47,088 nt of DNA. Source: Bradyrhizobium uaiense (GTDB lineage Bacteria > Pseudomonadota > Alphaproteobacteria > Rhizobiales > Xanthobacteraceae). Under the pieces are notes generated by a model. That model searched no databases and was not told the DNA's origin. It saw only the letters and a program-made list of their open reading frames with translations. The stretch is from the NCBI RefSeq assembly GCF_010811875.1, contig NZ_VKHP01000039.1, positions 1 through 47,088 on the forward strand, read 5' to 3'. The stretch's first letter is position 1. Each line of letters begins with the position of its first letter. This document shows positions 1-7,375 of this stretch, piece after piece. The position numbers and the translations under genes are program-made.

Positions 1-300
1 AAGGAAATCGGCGCCGACATGAACTACGCCTGGCCGACCGCGCAGATCGCCGTGATGGGCGCCAAGGGCGCGGTGGAGATCATCTTCCGCAGCGACATCG
101 GCGACCCCGACAAGATCGCGGCGCGAACCAAGGAATACGAAGACCGCTTCCTGTCGCCCTTCATCGCCGCCGAGCGCGGCTACATCGACGACGTCATCAT
201 GCCGCATTCGACACGGCGTCGGATTGCGCGCGCACTGGCGATGCTCAGGGATAAGAAGGTCGAGATCCCCGCGAAGAAGCACGACAATCTGCCGCTGTGA
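1..300 (+). CDS. acyl-CoA carboxylase carboxyltransferase (beta) subunit, C-terminal end
   Basis: The frame is open from the first base of the window, so this is the last 99 residues of a longer gene. The segment around MNYAWPTAQIAVMGAKGA followed by a charged tail ending in NLPL is typical of the biotin-dependent propionyl/acetyl-CoA carboxylase beta subunit (PccB type), which moves CO2 from biotin to the acyl-CoA. Full-length members have about 510 residues. PccB is the most likely identity, but a methylcrotonyl- or geranyl-CoA carboxylase beta subunit cannot be excluded from the C-terminus alone. Confidence 0.85.
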   Translation, partial: KEIGADMNYAWPTAQIAVMGAKGAVEIIFRSDIGDPDKIAARTKEYEDRFLSPFIAAERGYIDDVIMPHSTRRRIARALAMLRDKKVEIPAKKHDNLPL

Positions 301-307
301 CCGAAGC

Positions 308-392
308 GTAGGGTGGGTTAGCATAAGTGTAACCAACCACCTTCGTTCGGCACGATCCGCGGCGGGTTACGGCTGTGCCTAACTCGCCCTAC
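308..392. repeat. imperfect inverted repeat with GTAGGGTGGGTTAG arms
   Basis: The left arm at 308-321 (GTAGGGTGGGTTAG) pairs imperfectly with the right arm at about 379-392 (CTAACTCGCCCTAC), 12 of 14 positions. It fills the gap between the carboxylase gene and the next gene. The arm resembles dispersed intergenic repeats of Bradyrhizobium; it shares its GTAGG/CCTAC ends with the element at 1343-1417. No poly-T tract follows, so I do not call it a terminator. Confidence 0.55.
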
Positions 393-405
393 AGGTTTCA
401 GTCTG

Positions 406-753
406 ATGACCGAAGACGAGCCGACCGACGAGATTTCAGAGATCGAGGCGCAGATCGAGGAGCTGGCCGAGAGCGCTGAACGATCCCGGCGGATCATCCT
501 CGGCTCGAAGGTGGCAATCGCCGGTGGGTTCGCGTTGTTGCTGATTGCGCTGCTCGGCCTGTTCGGGGCCGGGCAGACCGCGGCGCTTGGATCGATTGCG
601 CTGGTGCTCGGCGGCATCGTGTCGCTCGGATCGAATGTCAGCACCTTGCGGCAGACCGAAGCTGCCATCAGCACCGCAGAGGCGCGCCGCGCGCGGCTGA
701 TCGGTAACATCGAACTTCGGCTGGTGCATGATGCGCCGCTGAAGCTGATGTGA
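406..753 (+). CDS. hypothetical two-helix membrane protein
   Basis: This 115-residue protein starts with an acidic, probably coiled-coil stretch (residues 8-28). Two hydrophobic segments follow (about 32-53 and 57-77), then a second amphipathic helical stretch rich in Ala, Arg and Glu (80-110). The layout suggests a helical hairpin in the inner membrane with both ends on the same side. I do not recognise a named family. The coding bias fits its neighbours. There is no strong ribosome binding site, so the start is only the first ATG in the frame. It is followed 26 bases later by the acetyltransferase gene and may be co-transcribed with it. Confidence 0.6.
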   Translation: MTEDEPTDEISEIEAQIEELAESAERSRRIILGSKVAIAGGFALLLIALLGLFGAGQTAALGSIALVLGGIVSLGSNVSTLRQTEAAISTAEARRARLIGNIELRLVHDAPLKLM

Positions 754-779
754 GGGCTTGAGCGGGCGAGGGCACGCGC

Positions 780-1316
780 ATGATCGAAACGCAACGCCTT
801 CGACTTCATCAATGGCACGACCGCCATCGCGGCGCGTTCGCGGCGATGCATGCCGATCCCGAGGTCATGGCCGATTATGGCGGGCCCGTCGGCCGGGCAG
901 AGAGCGACGAGAAATTCGCGCGATATCTTGCCGCGCAGCGTGACCACGGCATCTCTCGATGGGCCGTCGAGACCGTCGACGGCCTGTTCCTCGGCTATGC
1001 CGGCGTGATGCCGCGATTGGCCGAAGATCATCCGCTCGGAAAGCATTTCGAGATCGGCTGGCGATTCACGCGCATGGCCTGGGGACACGGCTACGCGACG
1101 GAGAGCGCGAGGGCCGCGCTGCTGCATGCCGTTCATGACTTCGGCCCGCGCGAGATCGTGTCCTACACCAGCCCGGACAACGCGCGCTCCCAGGCCGTCA
1201 TGGCGCGGCTCGGTCTCGTCCGCCATCCTGCGCGTGACTTCACGACGCTGACGGCGCGTGGCGAGCCGTGGCGGGGGCTGGTCTGGATCGTGCCACCGGG
1301 ATGGCCGGGTGGCTGA
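780..1316 (+). CDS. GNAT family N-acetyltransferase (RimJ/RimL-like)
   Basis: The 178-residue product begins with [11 protein letters not shown], the usual opening of the RimJ/RimL-like acetyltransferases (Acetyltransf_3 type). It carries the acetyl-CoA binding region around [17 protein letters not shown] (about residues 101-117) and the late ARLGLVR strand-helix seen in GNAT proteins. It should transfer acetyl from acetyl-CoA to an amino group; the substrate (protein N-terminus, antibiotic or metabolite) cannot be told. A GAGGG ribosome binding site sits 8 bases before the ATG. The gene appears intact and of normal length. Confidence 0.85.
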   Translation: MIETQRLRLHQWHDRHRGAFAAMHADPEVMADYGGPVGRAESDEKFARYLAAQRDHGISRWAVETVDGLFLGYAGVMPRLAEDHPLGKHFEIGWRFTRMAWGHGYATESARAALLHAVHDFGPREIVSYTSPDNARSQAVMARLGLVRHPARDFTTLTARGEPWRGLVWIVPPGWPGG

Positions 1317-1342
1317 TCTGCCCGGATGCGTAACTCCATCCT

Positions 1343-1417
1343 GTAGGATGTGTGGAGCGAAGCGATACCCATCGACTTGCGCCAATGATGGGTATCGCTT
1401 CGCTCCACCCACCCTAC
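1343..1417. repeat. palindromic intergenic repeat with GGAGCGAAGCGATACCCATC arms
   Basis: Two 31-base arms at 1343-1373 and 1387-1417 are nearly perfect reverse complements, separated by 13 bases (gacttgcgccaat). The arms contain GGAGCGAAGCGATACCCATC and its complement. It lies just after the acetyltransferase gene. This is a REP-like hairpin of a type common in Bradyrhizobium intergenic DNA. No T-run follows, so a role in termination is uncertain. Confidence 0.7.
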
Positions 1418-1720
1418 GAGCCGACAATCAAATTCGTTCCGATTTTCAGAATTTAATTTGACGCCGGACCCAACTCAGATGTTCAATATGTGCGTCTCAC
1501 CCGATCGAGGGGCGCTTCGCGATCGTCACGAACGCGGCGTGAGATGCGGTGGACGCCGAATGCGCAGTCGACGAATGCGCATGAAGCGGACGGTGAAGTC
1601 GTGTGGTCCTGACGCCCTAGCGGCCGGTGTCTTTTCGCATTGCGCGATGCGCGTTGTGAAGACGGTGACAACCAAGCCCAGTCTCGCCGGGGAGAGCATG
1701 AAGTAAGCCGTAAGCCATCG
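1418..1720. other. intergenic stretch without a convincing gene
   Basis: The only open frame of note begins at 1458 on the plus strand (82 codons). It has an arginine- and cysteine-rich translation, no ribosome binding site and no membrane or domain character. Frames like it (with MCVSPDRGALRDRHERG) are often annotated as hypothetical in Bradyrhizobium, but they appear to be translations of a dispersed repeat. I treat this stretch as the left part of repeat DNA continuing to about 1930. Confidence 0.5.
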
Positions 1721-1827
1721 CGCAGGGAAAGCCGGATTGTTCCGGTTACACCTGTGGTCCTACCCCCGTGCTTTCTAACCATTTGCACGGGGCCCATGGG
1801 TGCGATCGGCACCCGGCTTTCCCTGCG
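1721..1827. repeat. nested-hairpin repeat, possible structured RNA
   Basis: The outer arms CGCAGGGAAAGCCGG (1721-1735) and CCGGCTTTCCCTGCG (1813-1827) are perfect 15-base complements. Inside them CCCCGTGC (1764-1771) pairs with GCACGGGG (1785-1792). The result is a two-level stem of 107 bases. No ORF with coding character overlaps it. It resembles a dispersed Bradyrhizobium element, and could be a small RNA, a transposable palindrome or both. Confidence 0.55.
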
Positions 1828-1940
1828 CCCTCTGCTCGCAGAGTGGCGAAACCAAACGCAAAGCTCGGGCGAAACGCGCCGCGAGAGTGCGGACGCTTAT
1901 CCTCATCGCTGTTTGAGATGTGAATCGGAATCTCACCCTA

Positions 1941-2063
1941 CGTCGTCCCTGCGAAAGCCGCGACCAATAACCACCGCTCGATGTCGTTGCGCGACGCTGG
2001 GGCCACAGCGTGCTCAGCAACTCAACCCTGTGGTTATTGGTCGCGGCTTTCGCAGGGACGACG
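1941..2063. repeat. long palindrome, family A (copy 1)
   Basis: Two perfect 34-base arms (1941-1974 and 2030-2063) flank a 55-base centre containing TGCGCGACGCTGGGGCCACA. The same centre and the same arm end (CCTGTGGTTAT) occur in the palindrome at 12353-12480, where the arm interior differs but still pairs. The element ends 22 bases before the stop of the minus-strand cupin gene (2085) and could act as its transcript end, although no T-run is present. Confidence 0.75.
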
Positions 2064-2084
2064 ATGGAGAGAGTGTTGCGCTCC

Positions 2085-2435
2085 TTACTTCCCCGCCAGC
2101 GGCACGTAGTCGTATTCGCCGACGCCCTGCAGGATCAGGAAGGTCAGCGAAGTCGTGCCGGCATTGGTGACGAGGTGAGGGCGGGTCGGGCGTACCGCGT
2201 AGACTTCGCCTGGCTTCAGGTTCACTTCCTCCTTCGGTTCCTGCAGGAACAGCCGCATCCGGCGTTCCAGCACATAGAACGTGTCGGAGATGTTGCTGTG
2301 GGTGTGCCACGGCACTTTCTGGGTCGGCGAGAGTTGTAGCTCCATGATGCGGAAGCCGGGGCGGGCGGCGTGCTGGGCGCGGCGCTCGACTTCGTAGAGG
2401 TGGCTGGCATCCTTGATGGGTTGTCCTGACTTCAC
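2085..2435 (-). CDS. cupin domain-containing protein
   Basis: This 116-residue protein has a single cupin barrel. Motif 1 is seen as WHTHSNISDTFYVLERRMRL (residues about 43-62: two His plus a metal-side Tyr/Glu region) and motif 2 around PGEVYAVRPTRPHLVTNAG (about 74-92, with the third His). Such small cupins bind a divalent metal and act as isomerases, dioxygenases or sugar-binding regulators; nothing here chooses between these. It stands alone on the minus strand. GGAGG lies 5-9 bases before the ATG, which supports the start. Confidence 0.8.
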   Translation of the reverse strand: MKSGQPIKDASHLYEVERRAQHAARPGFRIMELQLSPTQKVPWHTHSNISDTFYVLERRMRLFLQEPKEEVNLKPGEVYAVRPTRPHLVTNAGTTSLTFLILQGVGEYDYVPLAGK

Positions 2436-2677
2436 GGCGGCCTCCCGGAGGTTGTTCTTATGATGCGAGATGCTAGTCCCGTTCGGTAGTCCATGAAACG
2501 GTCGGAACGAGCATGACCGATGCGCGCGGAGGAGGCCGTGACGTCACACCGTGGCGGACGCCGCCGCGAGGCGTCGAGTTCCGCGAAACGTGAATGCGGG
2601 GTTCAGCGAACGTTCAGGTCGGGGCGAAAAAACTCAAGGGGGCAGTTGGTCCAACTCAGCAACAAAGGGAAACTCTC
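2436..2677. other. divergent intergenic region between cupin and Tat-signal genes
   Basis: This 242-base region separates two divergent genes and should hold both promoters. I see no clear sigma-70-like pair of boxes, operator palindrome or hairpin in it. Confidence 0.4.
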
Positions 2678-2977
2678 ATGGAACGCCGGGATTTTCTGAA
2701 GATGGCCTTCGGTGTCGCCGCCGGAGCAGCCACGTTCGCAGCAACGGCCCAGGCGGCGCCGCTCGCACCACTTCCCCTCAACCAGGATGCACGTTCGCCG
2801 GCGACCAACGATGCGCATCCGGCCGTGACCACGGGCGATGAGGTCGATCGCCTGAAGCCCGAGCAGGTGCGTTGGCATCACGGTTGGTATCATCGGCGTT
2901 GGCACCACAGGCATTGGGGTTGGCGCCGCCGTCATTGGCGCCGTCACTGGCGCCGTCATCACTGGCGCCGCTGGTGA
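2678..2977 (+). CDS. Tat-signal mini-protein with His/Arg/Trp-rich tail
   Basis: The start is the ATG at 2678, preceded by AAGGGA; the frame extends upstream but without coding character. The 99-residue product opens with MERRDFLKMAFGVAAGAATF, a twin-arginine signal (RRDFLK) followed by a hydrophobic stretch and an AQA cleavage site near residue 26. The middle is short and acidic-neutral. The last 35 residues are almost only W, H and R in repeats such as RRHWRRH. There is no cofactor domain, which is unusual for a Tat substrate. The tail could bind metal, nucleic acid or membrane. A strong terminator follows at 3001. Similar short proteins exist in Bradyrhizobium; their function is unknown to me. 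Confidence 0.75.
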   Translation: MERRDFLKMAFGVAAGAATFAATAQAAPLAPLPLNQDARSPATNDAHPAVTTGDEVDRLKPEQVRWHHGWYHRRWHHRHWGWRRRHWRRHWRRHHWRRW

Positions 2978-3000
2978 TATCGACTCCATGTCGAAAAAGA

Positions 3001-3025
3001 AAAACCCCGCGCGAAGCGGGGTTTT
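3001..3025. terminator. bidirectional Rho-independent terminator
   Basis: AAAACCCCGC (3001-3010) pairs perfectly with GCGGGGTTTT (3016-3025) around a GCGAA loop, followed by GTTTG on the plus strand and preceded by A-rich sequence that gives U-rich RNA on the minus strand. It sits between the convergent genes ending at 2977 (plus) and 3048 (minus) and can serve both. Confidence 0.9.
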
Positions 3026-3047
3026 GTTTGTTCGGAATGCACCGCGA

Positions 3048-3317
3048 TCAGATCGGGCGGCAACGGCCGTAGCGCCACGTGAATCCGTAGGGGCAGGCGC
3101 GGACGCGCGGCGCCACCACGACCGGGCCGGGTGCGACGACGACAGGGCGCTCCACGACGACGGCGCCCGGAGCGACGACGACAGCGCCGCGGTTCCTGAC
3201 GCAGCCGCCATAGGGGCCGCGGTGCCAGCCGGGGCCGCAGCCACCGGCGGCATCCGCAGCGCTGATGCCGGCGAAGGCGGTCGTCAGCAAAACTGCTGCT
3301 GCAAAAAGATACTTCAT
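3048..3317 (-). CDS. secreted GCG_CRPN-type small protein
   Basis: The 89-residue product has a Sec signal peptide (MKYLFAAAVLLTTAFAGISA, cleavage near ADA at 21-23). Next comes the GCGPGWHRGPYGGC motif (about 26-39) that defines the GCG_CRPN prefix family. Low-complexity Val/Pro/Ala repeats (VVVAPG, VVVERP) follow, and a C-terminal ACPYGFTWRYGRC block closes the protein. Four cysteines could form two disulfides in the periplasm. The family is abundant in Bradyrhizobium and functionally uncharacterised. AGAAGGAG lies 6-13 bases before the ATG. It shares the terminator at 3001-3025 with the convergent neighbour. Confidence 0.85.
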   Translation of the reverse strand: MKYLFAAAVLLTTAFAGISAADAAGGCGPGWHRGPYGGCVRNRGAVVVAPGAVVVERPVVVAPGPVVVAPRVRACPYGFTWRYGRCRPI

Positions 3318-3634
3318 GACTTCTCCTTCTTAATGGGCCGCGCGCTGCGGCTCCGCAACAAGCTTGAGATTACCGATTCGCCCGGCCGGATCATTGCAGA
3401 AGCCGTGCCCGATGTCGTCGACCATAGTGGTGCGGACTGAATGCGACATGAATGTTGCGCATCACACCTGCGTCAGTGCGTCGCAAGCACGCTCAGCGTT
3501 GTTTCAGAATATTTCGCAAGGCGCGCGTTGAACGAAGCGCACAGCGGCGAGGGCACCAAATGTATCGGAGAGCGAGACAAGCGAGACCGGAGCTTCGCGA
3601 ATGACCGCGCCAGGGCTGACCTGAACGCGCGATC

Positions 3635-4330
3635 TTACTCGTCCGCGCCGAACAGCGCTGCGAACCGCTTCTCGCCGGTTCGCGAGAAATTGACCACGCG
3701 GCTGCCCGGCGTCGCGTCGCGCGCGGCCCATTTCAACTCAGTGAAGCGGTCCATCACGGCAGCGCCGAGCGTGCCGGCGAGGTGGTGCCGCCGCTCGCTC
3801 CAGTCGAGACAGGCCTTGCACACCGGACGGCGCGGATGCGTCAGCGCGTCGGCGTCGATCTGCAACTCCTCGGCCATGAAGCGCTTGCCTTCGCCGGTGA
3901 GCTCGATCGCCTGCTTGCTCTGGCGCACCAGCTTCTGCCGCCTCATGCTGTCGAGCATCTGCACGCCGAGATCGCCGGCGAGATGGTCGTAGCAGATGCG
4001 GGCGTGGCGCAGCGCCGGATCCTTCGGTCCGGTGCGCACGCGCATGTGGCCGGCGCGGGCGGCAATGCCCTGCAGGCCTTCGAGCACGTCGGCGACGTCG
4101 GGGTCAGAGAGGCGATAGTAGCGGTGGCGGCCTTGCTTCTCGGGCTCGATCAGCCCGCCGGCCTCGAGCTTGGCGAGATGCGAGCTCGCCGTCTGCGGCG
4201 TGATGCCGGCCTCCTGCGCCAGCTCGCTCGCAGTCAGGGCGCGGCCGGTCATCAGCGCGGTCAGCATGTTGCAGCGTGCGGGATCCCCGACCAAAGCGGC
4301 GATCCGGGAGATGTCGGGTCCTGCTTTCAT
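3635..4330 (-). CDS. ArsR family winged-helix transcriptional regulator
   Basis: The 231-residue protein has an N-terminal ArsR-type helix-turn-helix (about residues 8-85), with ALTASELAQEAGITPQTASS as helix-turn-helix and RHRYYRL as wing. A C-terminal domain of about 140 residues, unusual in length for ArsR, carries a KxxxRPVCKACLDWSERRHH segment with two cysteines. This long form is a recurring subfamily whose ligand is not known to me. The gene is divergent from the pair starting at 4489, so it may control them. The first ATG is used; an alternative internal start is unlikely because the winged helix begins at once. Confidence 0.85.
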   Translation of the reverse strand: MKAGPDISRIAALVGDPARCNMLTALMTGRALTASELAQEAGITPQTASSHLAKLEAGGLIEPEKQGRHRYYRLSDPDVADVLEGLQGIAARAGHMRVRTGPKDPALRHARICYDHLAGDLGVQMLDSMRRQKLVRQSKQAIELTGEGKRFMAEELQIDADALTHPRRPVCKACLDWSERRHHLAGTLGAAVMDRFTELKWAARDATPGSRVVNFSRTGEKRFAALFGADE

Positions 4331-4386
4331 AGTTCGATGATAGCCGAAGCATCGAGGTGGAGCAAGCGGGTAGTGTCCACCTTGCA

Positions 4387-4463
4387 GTCATTGCGAGCGA
4401 AGCGACGCGATCCATCGTGCCACTTGCCAAGGCGTGGATTGCTTCGCTGACGCCCGCAATGAC
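4387..4463. repeat. palindromic repeat, GTCATTGCGAGCGAAGCG type (copy 1)
   Basis: The arms GTCATTGCGAGCGAAGCGAC and a diverged TTGCTTCGCTGACGCCCGCAATGAC read toward each other, with the CGATCCAT / GTGGATTG inner part. The same family occurs in better condition at 29217-29301. It lies in the promoter gap between the ArsR gene and the gene at 4489. This repeat type is among the commonest in Bradyrhizobium/Rhodopseudomonas genomes. Confidence 0.7.
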
Positions 4464-4488
4464 GGAATACATTCATCGGAGGCCATCA

Positions 4489-4797
4489 ATGACCGTCACC
4501 GTTTTCATCCGCTACCAGCTCGATCCGTTCAAGCGCGCGATGTTCGAGGAGTATTCGAGGAATTGGCTCTCGATCATCCCGCGCTGCGGCGGCGATCTGC
4601 TCGGCTACTGGATGCCGCATGAGGGCACCAACAACATCGCCTTCGCGCTGATCTCGTTTGAGAGCCTCGCCGCCTACGAGGCCTATCGCGCGCGGCTGCG
4701 CCAGGACAAAGAGGGCATGGCGAACTTCCACTTCGCGGAAGAAAACCGCTTCATCCTCGCCGAAGAGCGGACATTTCTGCGCAAGGTCGAGCTATAG
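4489..4797 (+). CDS. NIPSNAP family protein
   Basis: The start at 4489 is chosen because ATCGGAGG lies just upstream; an open extension back to 4357 runs through the repeat and is not coding-like. The 102-residue product has the dimeric alpha/beta-barrel pattern of NIPSNAP proteins: an initial strand [10 protein letters not shown], a central [20 protein letters not shown] and a later [19 protein letters not shown] helix. The biochemical role is unknown. It is followed 30 bases later by another dimeric-barrel gene, which suggests joint action or a heteromer. Confidence 0.8.
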   Translation: MTVTVFIRYQLDPFKRAMFEEYSRNWLSIIPRCGGDLLGYWMPHEGTNNIAFALISFESLAAYEAYRARLRQDKEGMANFHFAEENRFILAEERTFLRKVEL

Positions 4798-4827
4798 TCG
4801 CTCCACATCAGAAATGCGGAGACGCCC

Positions 4828-5178
4828 ATGATCGCCGTGATCTTCGAAGTCTGGCCGAAGCCGGAGTACCGGCAGCAATATTTCGACCTTGCCGCCGAGC
4901 TGAAGCCGATCCTGCAGGAGATCGACGGCTTCATCTCGGTCGAGCGGTTCGAGAGCATCACCGAGCAGGGCAAGTTCGTGTCGCTGTCATTCTTCCGCGA
5001 TGAGGCCGCGGTGGAAGCCTGGCGCAACACGGTCGAGCACCGGCGCACCCAGGCCAAGGGCCGCGCGCGGATTTTTGACGACTATCGCCTGCGCGTCGCT
5101 AGCGTGATCAGGGATTACGGTTTGAACGAACGCGATCAGGCACCGAAAGATAGCCGCGCGGTGCACGAACCGCACTAG
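4828..5178 (+). CDS. antibiotic biosynthesis monooxygenase (ABM) domain protein
   Basis: The 116-residue product begins with MIAVIFEVWPKPEYRQQYFD and continues to DGFISVERFESITEQGKFVS and FRDEAAVEAWRNTVEHRRTQ. This is the standard pattern of the ABM-type ferredoxin-like dimeric barrel; the conserved VEAWRN...H segment lies near residues 61-72. Members range from heme-degrading and quinol monooxygenases to non-enzymatic proteins. No heme ligand can be assigned with confidence. It probably forms an operon with the NIPSNAP gene before it, under the divergent ArsR-type regulator. Confidence 0.82.
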   Translation: MIAVIFEVWPKPEYRQQYFDLAAELKPILQEIDGFISVERFESITEQGKFVSLSFFRDEAAVEAWRNTVEHRRTQAKGRARIFDDYRLRVASVIRDYGLNERDQAPKDSRAVHEPH

Positions 5179-5234
5179 CACCGTGAAGCCTGCGTGCCTA
5201 TCTGTGCGCGGCCAACGATATCAGGGAGCGACCA

Positions 5235-6053
5235 ATGCCACTGCCAACTGCTGACAAACGCACAGCCTTCAAGAAGCTGCATGAGAGCGGATGCTTCATC
5301 ATCCCGAACCCGTTCGATGTCGGCAGCGCCCGCGCCTTGCAACATCTCGGCTTCAAGGCGCTGGCCTCGACCAGCGCGGGCTTCGCCTGGACCATCGCCA
5401 AGGCCGACAACCGCGTCACCGTCGATGACGTCTGCGATCACCTGACCGCGATCTGCGCAGGGGTCGATATTCCCGTCAATGCGGATTTCGAGGGCGGCTT
5501 TGCCGTCGAGCCCGACAAGGTTGCGGTCAATGTCGCGCGTGGCGTCAAGACCGGCGTTGCCGGGCTCTCGATCGAGGACTCCACCGGTGACGCTGCCAAT
5601 CCGTTGTTCGAGCACAAGCTGGCGGTCGAGCGCATCAGGGCGGCGCGCAAAGCAATCGATGCCGACAACAGCGGCGTGTTGCTCACCGGCCGCTGCGAGG
5701 CGTTTCTGTGGGGCAAGCAGGACCTCAATCTGGTGATCGAGCGGTTGCAGGCCTATTCGGACGCCGGGGCCGACGTGCTCTATGCGCCCGGCATCAAGAC
5801 CAAGGAGGAGATCTCGGCGGTGGTGAAGGCGGTGGCGCCGAAGCCGGTCAATCTCCTGATCGGCGGCGCGTCGGAGCTGACGCTGCAGGCGGTCGCCGAT
5901 CTCGGCGTGCGCCGGATCAGCGTCGGCGGCGCGCTGGCGCGGATGGCCTGGACCGGCGTCATGAAGGCGGCGAGGGAGATGGCCGAGAAGGGCACCTTCA
6001 CCGAATTCGCCAACGGCTATCCCGGTGGCGAGCTCAACAAGATGTTCAAGTAG
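5235..6053 (+). CDS. isocitrate lyase / PEP mutase family enzyme
   Basis: This 272-residue TIM-barrel protein shows the family fingerprints: PNPFDVGSARAL near residues 25-34, the metal-binding NADFEGGF (Asp84, Glu86) and LSIEDSTGD (about 111-119). The KKCGH catalytic loop of true isocitrate and methylisocitrate lyases is missing; the corresponding place reads STGDAANPLFEHK. It therefore belongs with the oxaloacetate-decarboxylase-like or PEP-mutase-like members that cleave or decarboxylate 2-oxo or 2-hydroxy acids. A GGGAG site precedes the ATG at good spacing. It is transcribed alone. Confidence 0.85.
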   Translation: MPLPTADKRTAFKKLHESGCFIIPNPFDVGSARALQHLGFKALASTSAGFAWTIAKADNRVTVDDVCDHLTAICAGVDIPVNADFEGGFAVEPDKVAVNVARGVKTGVAGLSIEDSTGDAANPLFEHKLAVERIRAARKAIDADNSGVLLTGRCEAFLWGKQDLNLVIERLQAYSDAGADVLYAPGIKTKEEISAVVKAVAPKPVNLLIGGASELTLQAVADLGVRRISVGGALARMAWTGVMKAAREMAEKGTFTEFANGYPGGELNKMFK

Positions 6054-6065
6054 ACCTCACAAAGA

Positions 6066-6092
6066 AGCGGCGGGCCACATGGGCCCGCCGCT
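6066..6092. terminator. hairpin terminator between convergent genes
   Basis: AGCGGCGGGCC (6066-6076) pairs with GGCCCGCCGCT (6082-6092). On the minus strand the stem is followed by TCTTTGTG, so it best serves the minus gene ending at 6112; on the plus strand no T-run follows, but it also lies just after the gene ending at 6053. Confidence 0.65.
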
Positions 6093-6111
6093 CGCGCCTG
6101 GTCAGACGTTG

Positions 6112-6546
6112 TTACTTTGAATTCTCGGCCGGCGGGGCGGCCGGCTTGTTCATGTCGGACTTGTTCATGTCAGACGGCGGGTTCGCCGGTTGCGCCGGCG
6201 CCGCGCCCGTGGTCACGCCGGGCTGACTGTTCGGCTTCGGCGTCACGTCGCGCATGCCCGGGGGTGGCGCGGCCGGATTCGGATTGGCCGGCTGCTGCTG
6301 CGCGGTCTGGGTCGACGGGGTCGTGCCGGCCTCGTGCACCGACGTGTTGTTCAACCCATAGAACAGCGCGCCGAGCACCACGGCTACCGCAACTGCGAAC
6401 ATCGCGATCTTTGTGCCGCTGGCCGGCCCCTCCTGCAGTTCCGGATCCGGCTGCAGCTCGTTGTCCAGGCTGTTGAAGCGCGCCTGACGGCGGACCTCGT
6501 CCTCGGTCAGGTTGGCGCGATACGGATCGTCAGGGTTGTAAGCCAT
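6112..6546 (-). CDS. hypothetical single-TM protein with proline-rich periplasmic tail
   Basis: The 144-residue protein starts with a polar N-terminus (MAYNPDDPYRANLTEDEVRR). One membrane helix (about residues 45-67) follows, then a long low-complexity tail rich in Pro, Ala, Gln, Asn and Thr, with a short SDMNK repeat near the end. It should be anchored in the inner membrane with the tail outside the cytoplasm. No catalytic domain is visible. Similar proteins are common in Bradyrhizobium as hypotheticals. AGGAA precedes the ATG. Confidence 0.7.
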   Translation of the reverse strand: MAYNPDDPYRANLTEDEVRRQARFNSLDNELQPDPELQEGPASGTKIAMFAVAVAVVLGALFYGLNNTSVHEAGTTPSTQTAQQQPANPNPAAPPPGMRDVTPKPNSQPGVTTGAAPAQPANPPSDMNKSDMNKPAAPPAENSK

Positions 6547-6729
6547 CGTAAAGTTCCTCCGTTTGCCCCCAAAGGTTCAACGCTAAGCCTAAACGCCAAG
6601 GCTAAGCGCTCTCGGCTAAACACAGGGGACAATGGCTGGCGCGTTCGGATGTTCCGCGCCAATGTTGCAACCTGTTCATGCTGGAACCGGCGATTCCGGG
6701 TTCCGAACCCGTTCCATGAGGCGTTTTCA

Positions 6730-7371
6730 ATGTGGACCATGCCGCCCACCGATTCGGTGCTGAACATGCTCTCGTTCATCGCGGTTGCGGCGCAGTCGAT
6801 GACGGCGGCGCTGGCGGCGGGCCGGCGCAGCATGGATTGGGCCGGCGTCTGCATGCTGGGTGCGATCACCGCGCTCGGCGGCGGCACCATCCGCGACGTG
6901 CTGGTCGGGCATTATCCGCTGCTGTGGTTCAAGCACCCGATCTACCTTGCGGTCGCAGCCGCCGGCGCCTTCGCTACCATCCTGCTGGCCCGGCTGGTGG
7001 TCAGGCTCAATCTCGCTTTCCTGGTGCTCGATGCGATCGGGCTGGTGGTGTTCACCATGGCCGGCTGCGACGTGGCCTGGCAGGTCGACGCCTCGCTGCC
7101 GATCGTGATCGTCGCCGGCATGATCACCGGCTGCGCCGGCGGCGTGCTGCGCGACATCCTCTGCAACGAGGTGCCGCTGCTGTTTCGCAGCGAGCTCTAC
7201 GCCAGCGTCTCGGTGGTGACAGGGCTGTTCTATGCGACCGGCGTCGGGCTGCACTTGAACGACCAGCTCTGGACCGTGCTCACCTTCGCCGTCGGCCTGA
7301 CGTTCCGGATGCTTGCGATCCGATACCGATGGGAGATGCCGAAATTCGTATTCAATGCCGAGGAGGAGTGA
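6730..7371 (+). CDS. trimeric intracellular cation (TRIC) channel family protein
   Basis: The 213-residue membrane protein has the two-fold repeat of the TRIC / UPF0126 family. A first GAITALGGGTIRDVLVG block (about residues 45-61) and a second GMITGCAGGVLRDILCNEVP block (about 131-150) each sit within three predicted helices, giving seven in total. Prokaryotic members are homotrimeric K+ or other monovalent cation channels. The ATG at 6730 starts the membrane protein directly; the frame remains open far upstream, but that part is not coding-like. It converges with the cytochrome gene, with only 4 bases between their stops. Confidence 0.85.
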   Translation: MWTMPPTDSVLNMLSFIAVAAQSMTAALAAGRRSMDWAGVCMLGAITALGGGTIRDVLVGHYPLLWFKHPIYLAVAAAGAFATILLARLVVRLNLAFLVLDAIGLVVFTMAGCDVAWQVDASLPIVIVAGMITGCAGGVLRDILCNEVPLLFRSELYASVSVVTGLFYATGVGLHLNDQLWTVLTFAVGLTFRMLAIRYRWEMPKFVFNAEEE

Positions 7372-7375
7372 CCGA

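Noticed and set aside
1458..1706. 82-codon plus-strand frame (MCVSPDRGALRDRHERG type)
   Set aside because: Lies in repeat DNA, has no ribosome binding site and a non-protein-like Arg-rich composition, although similar frames are annotated in relatives.
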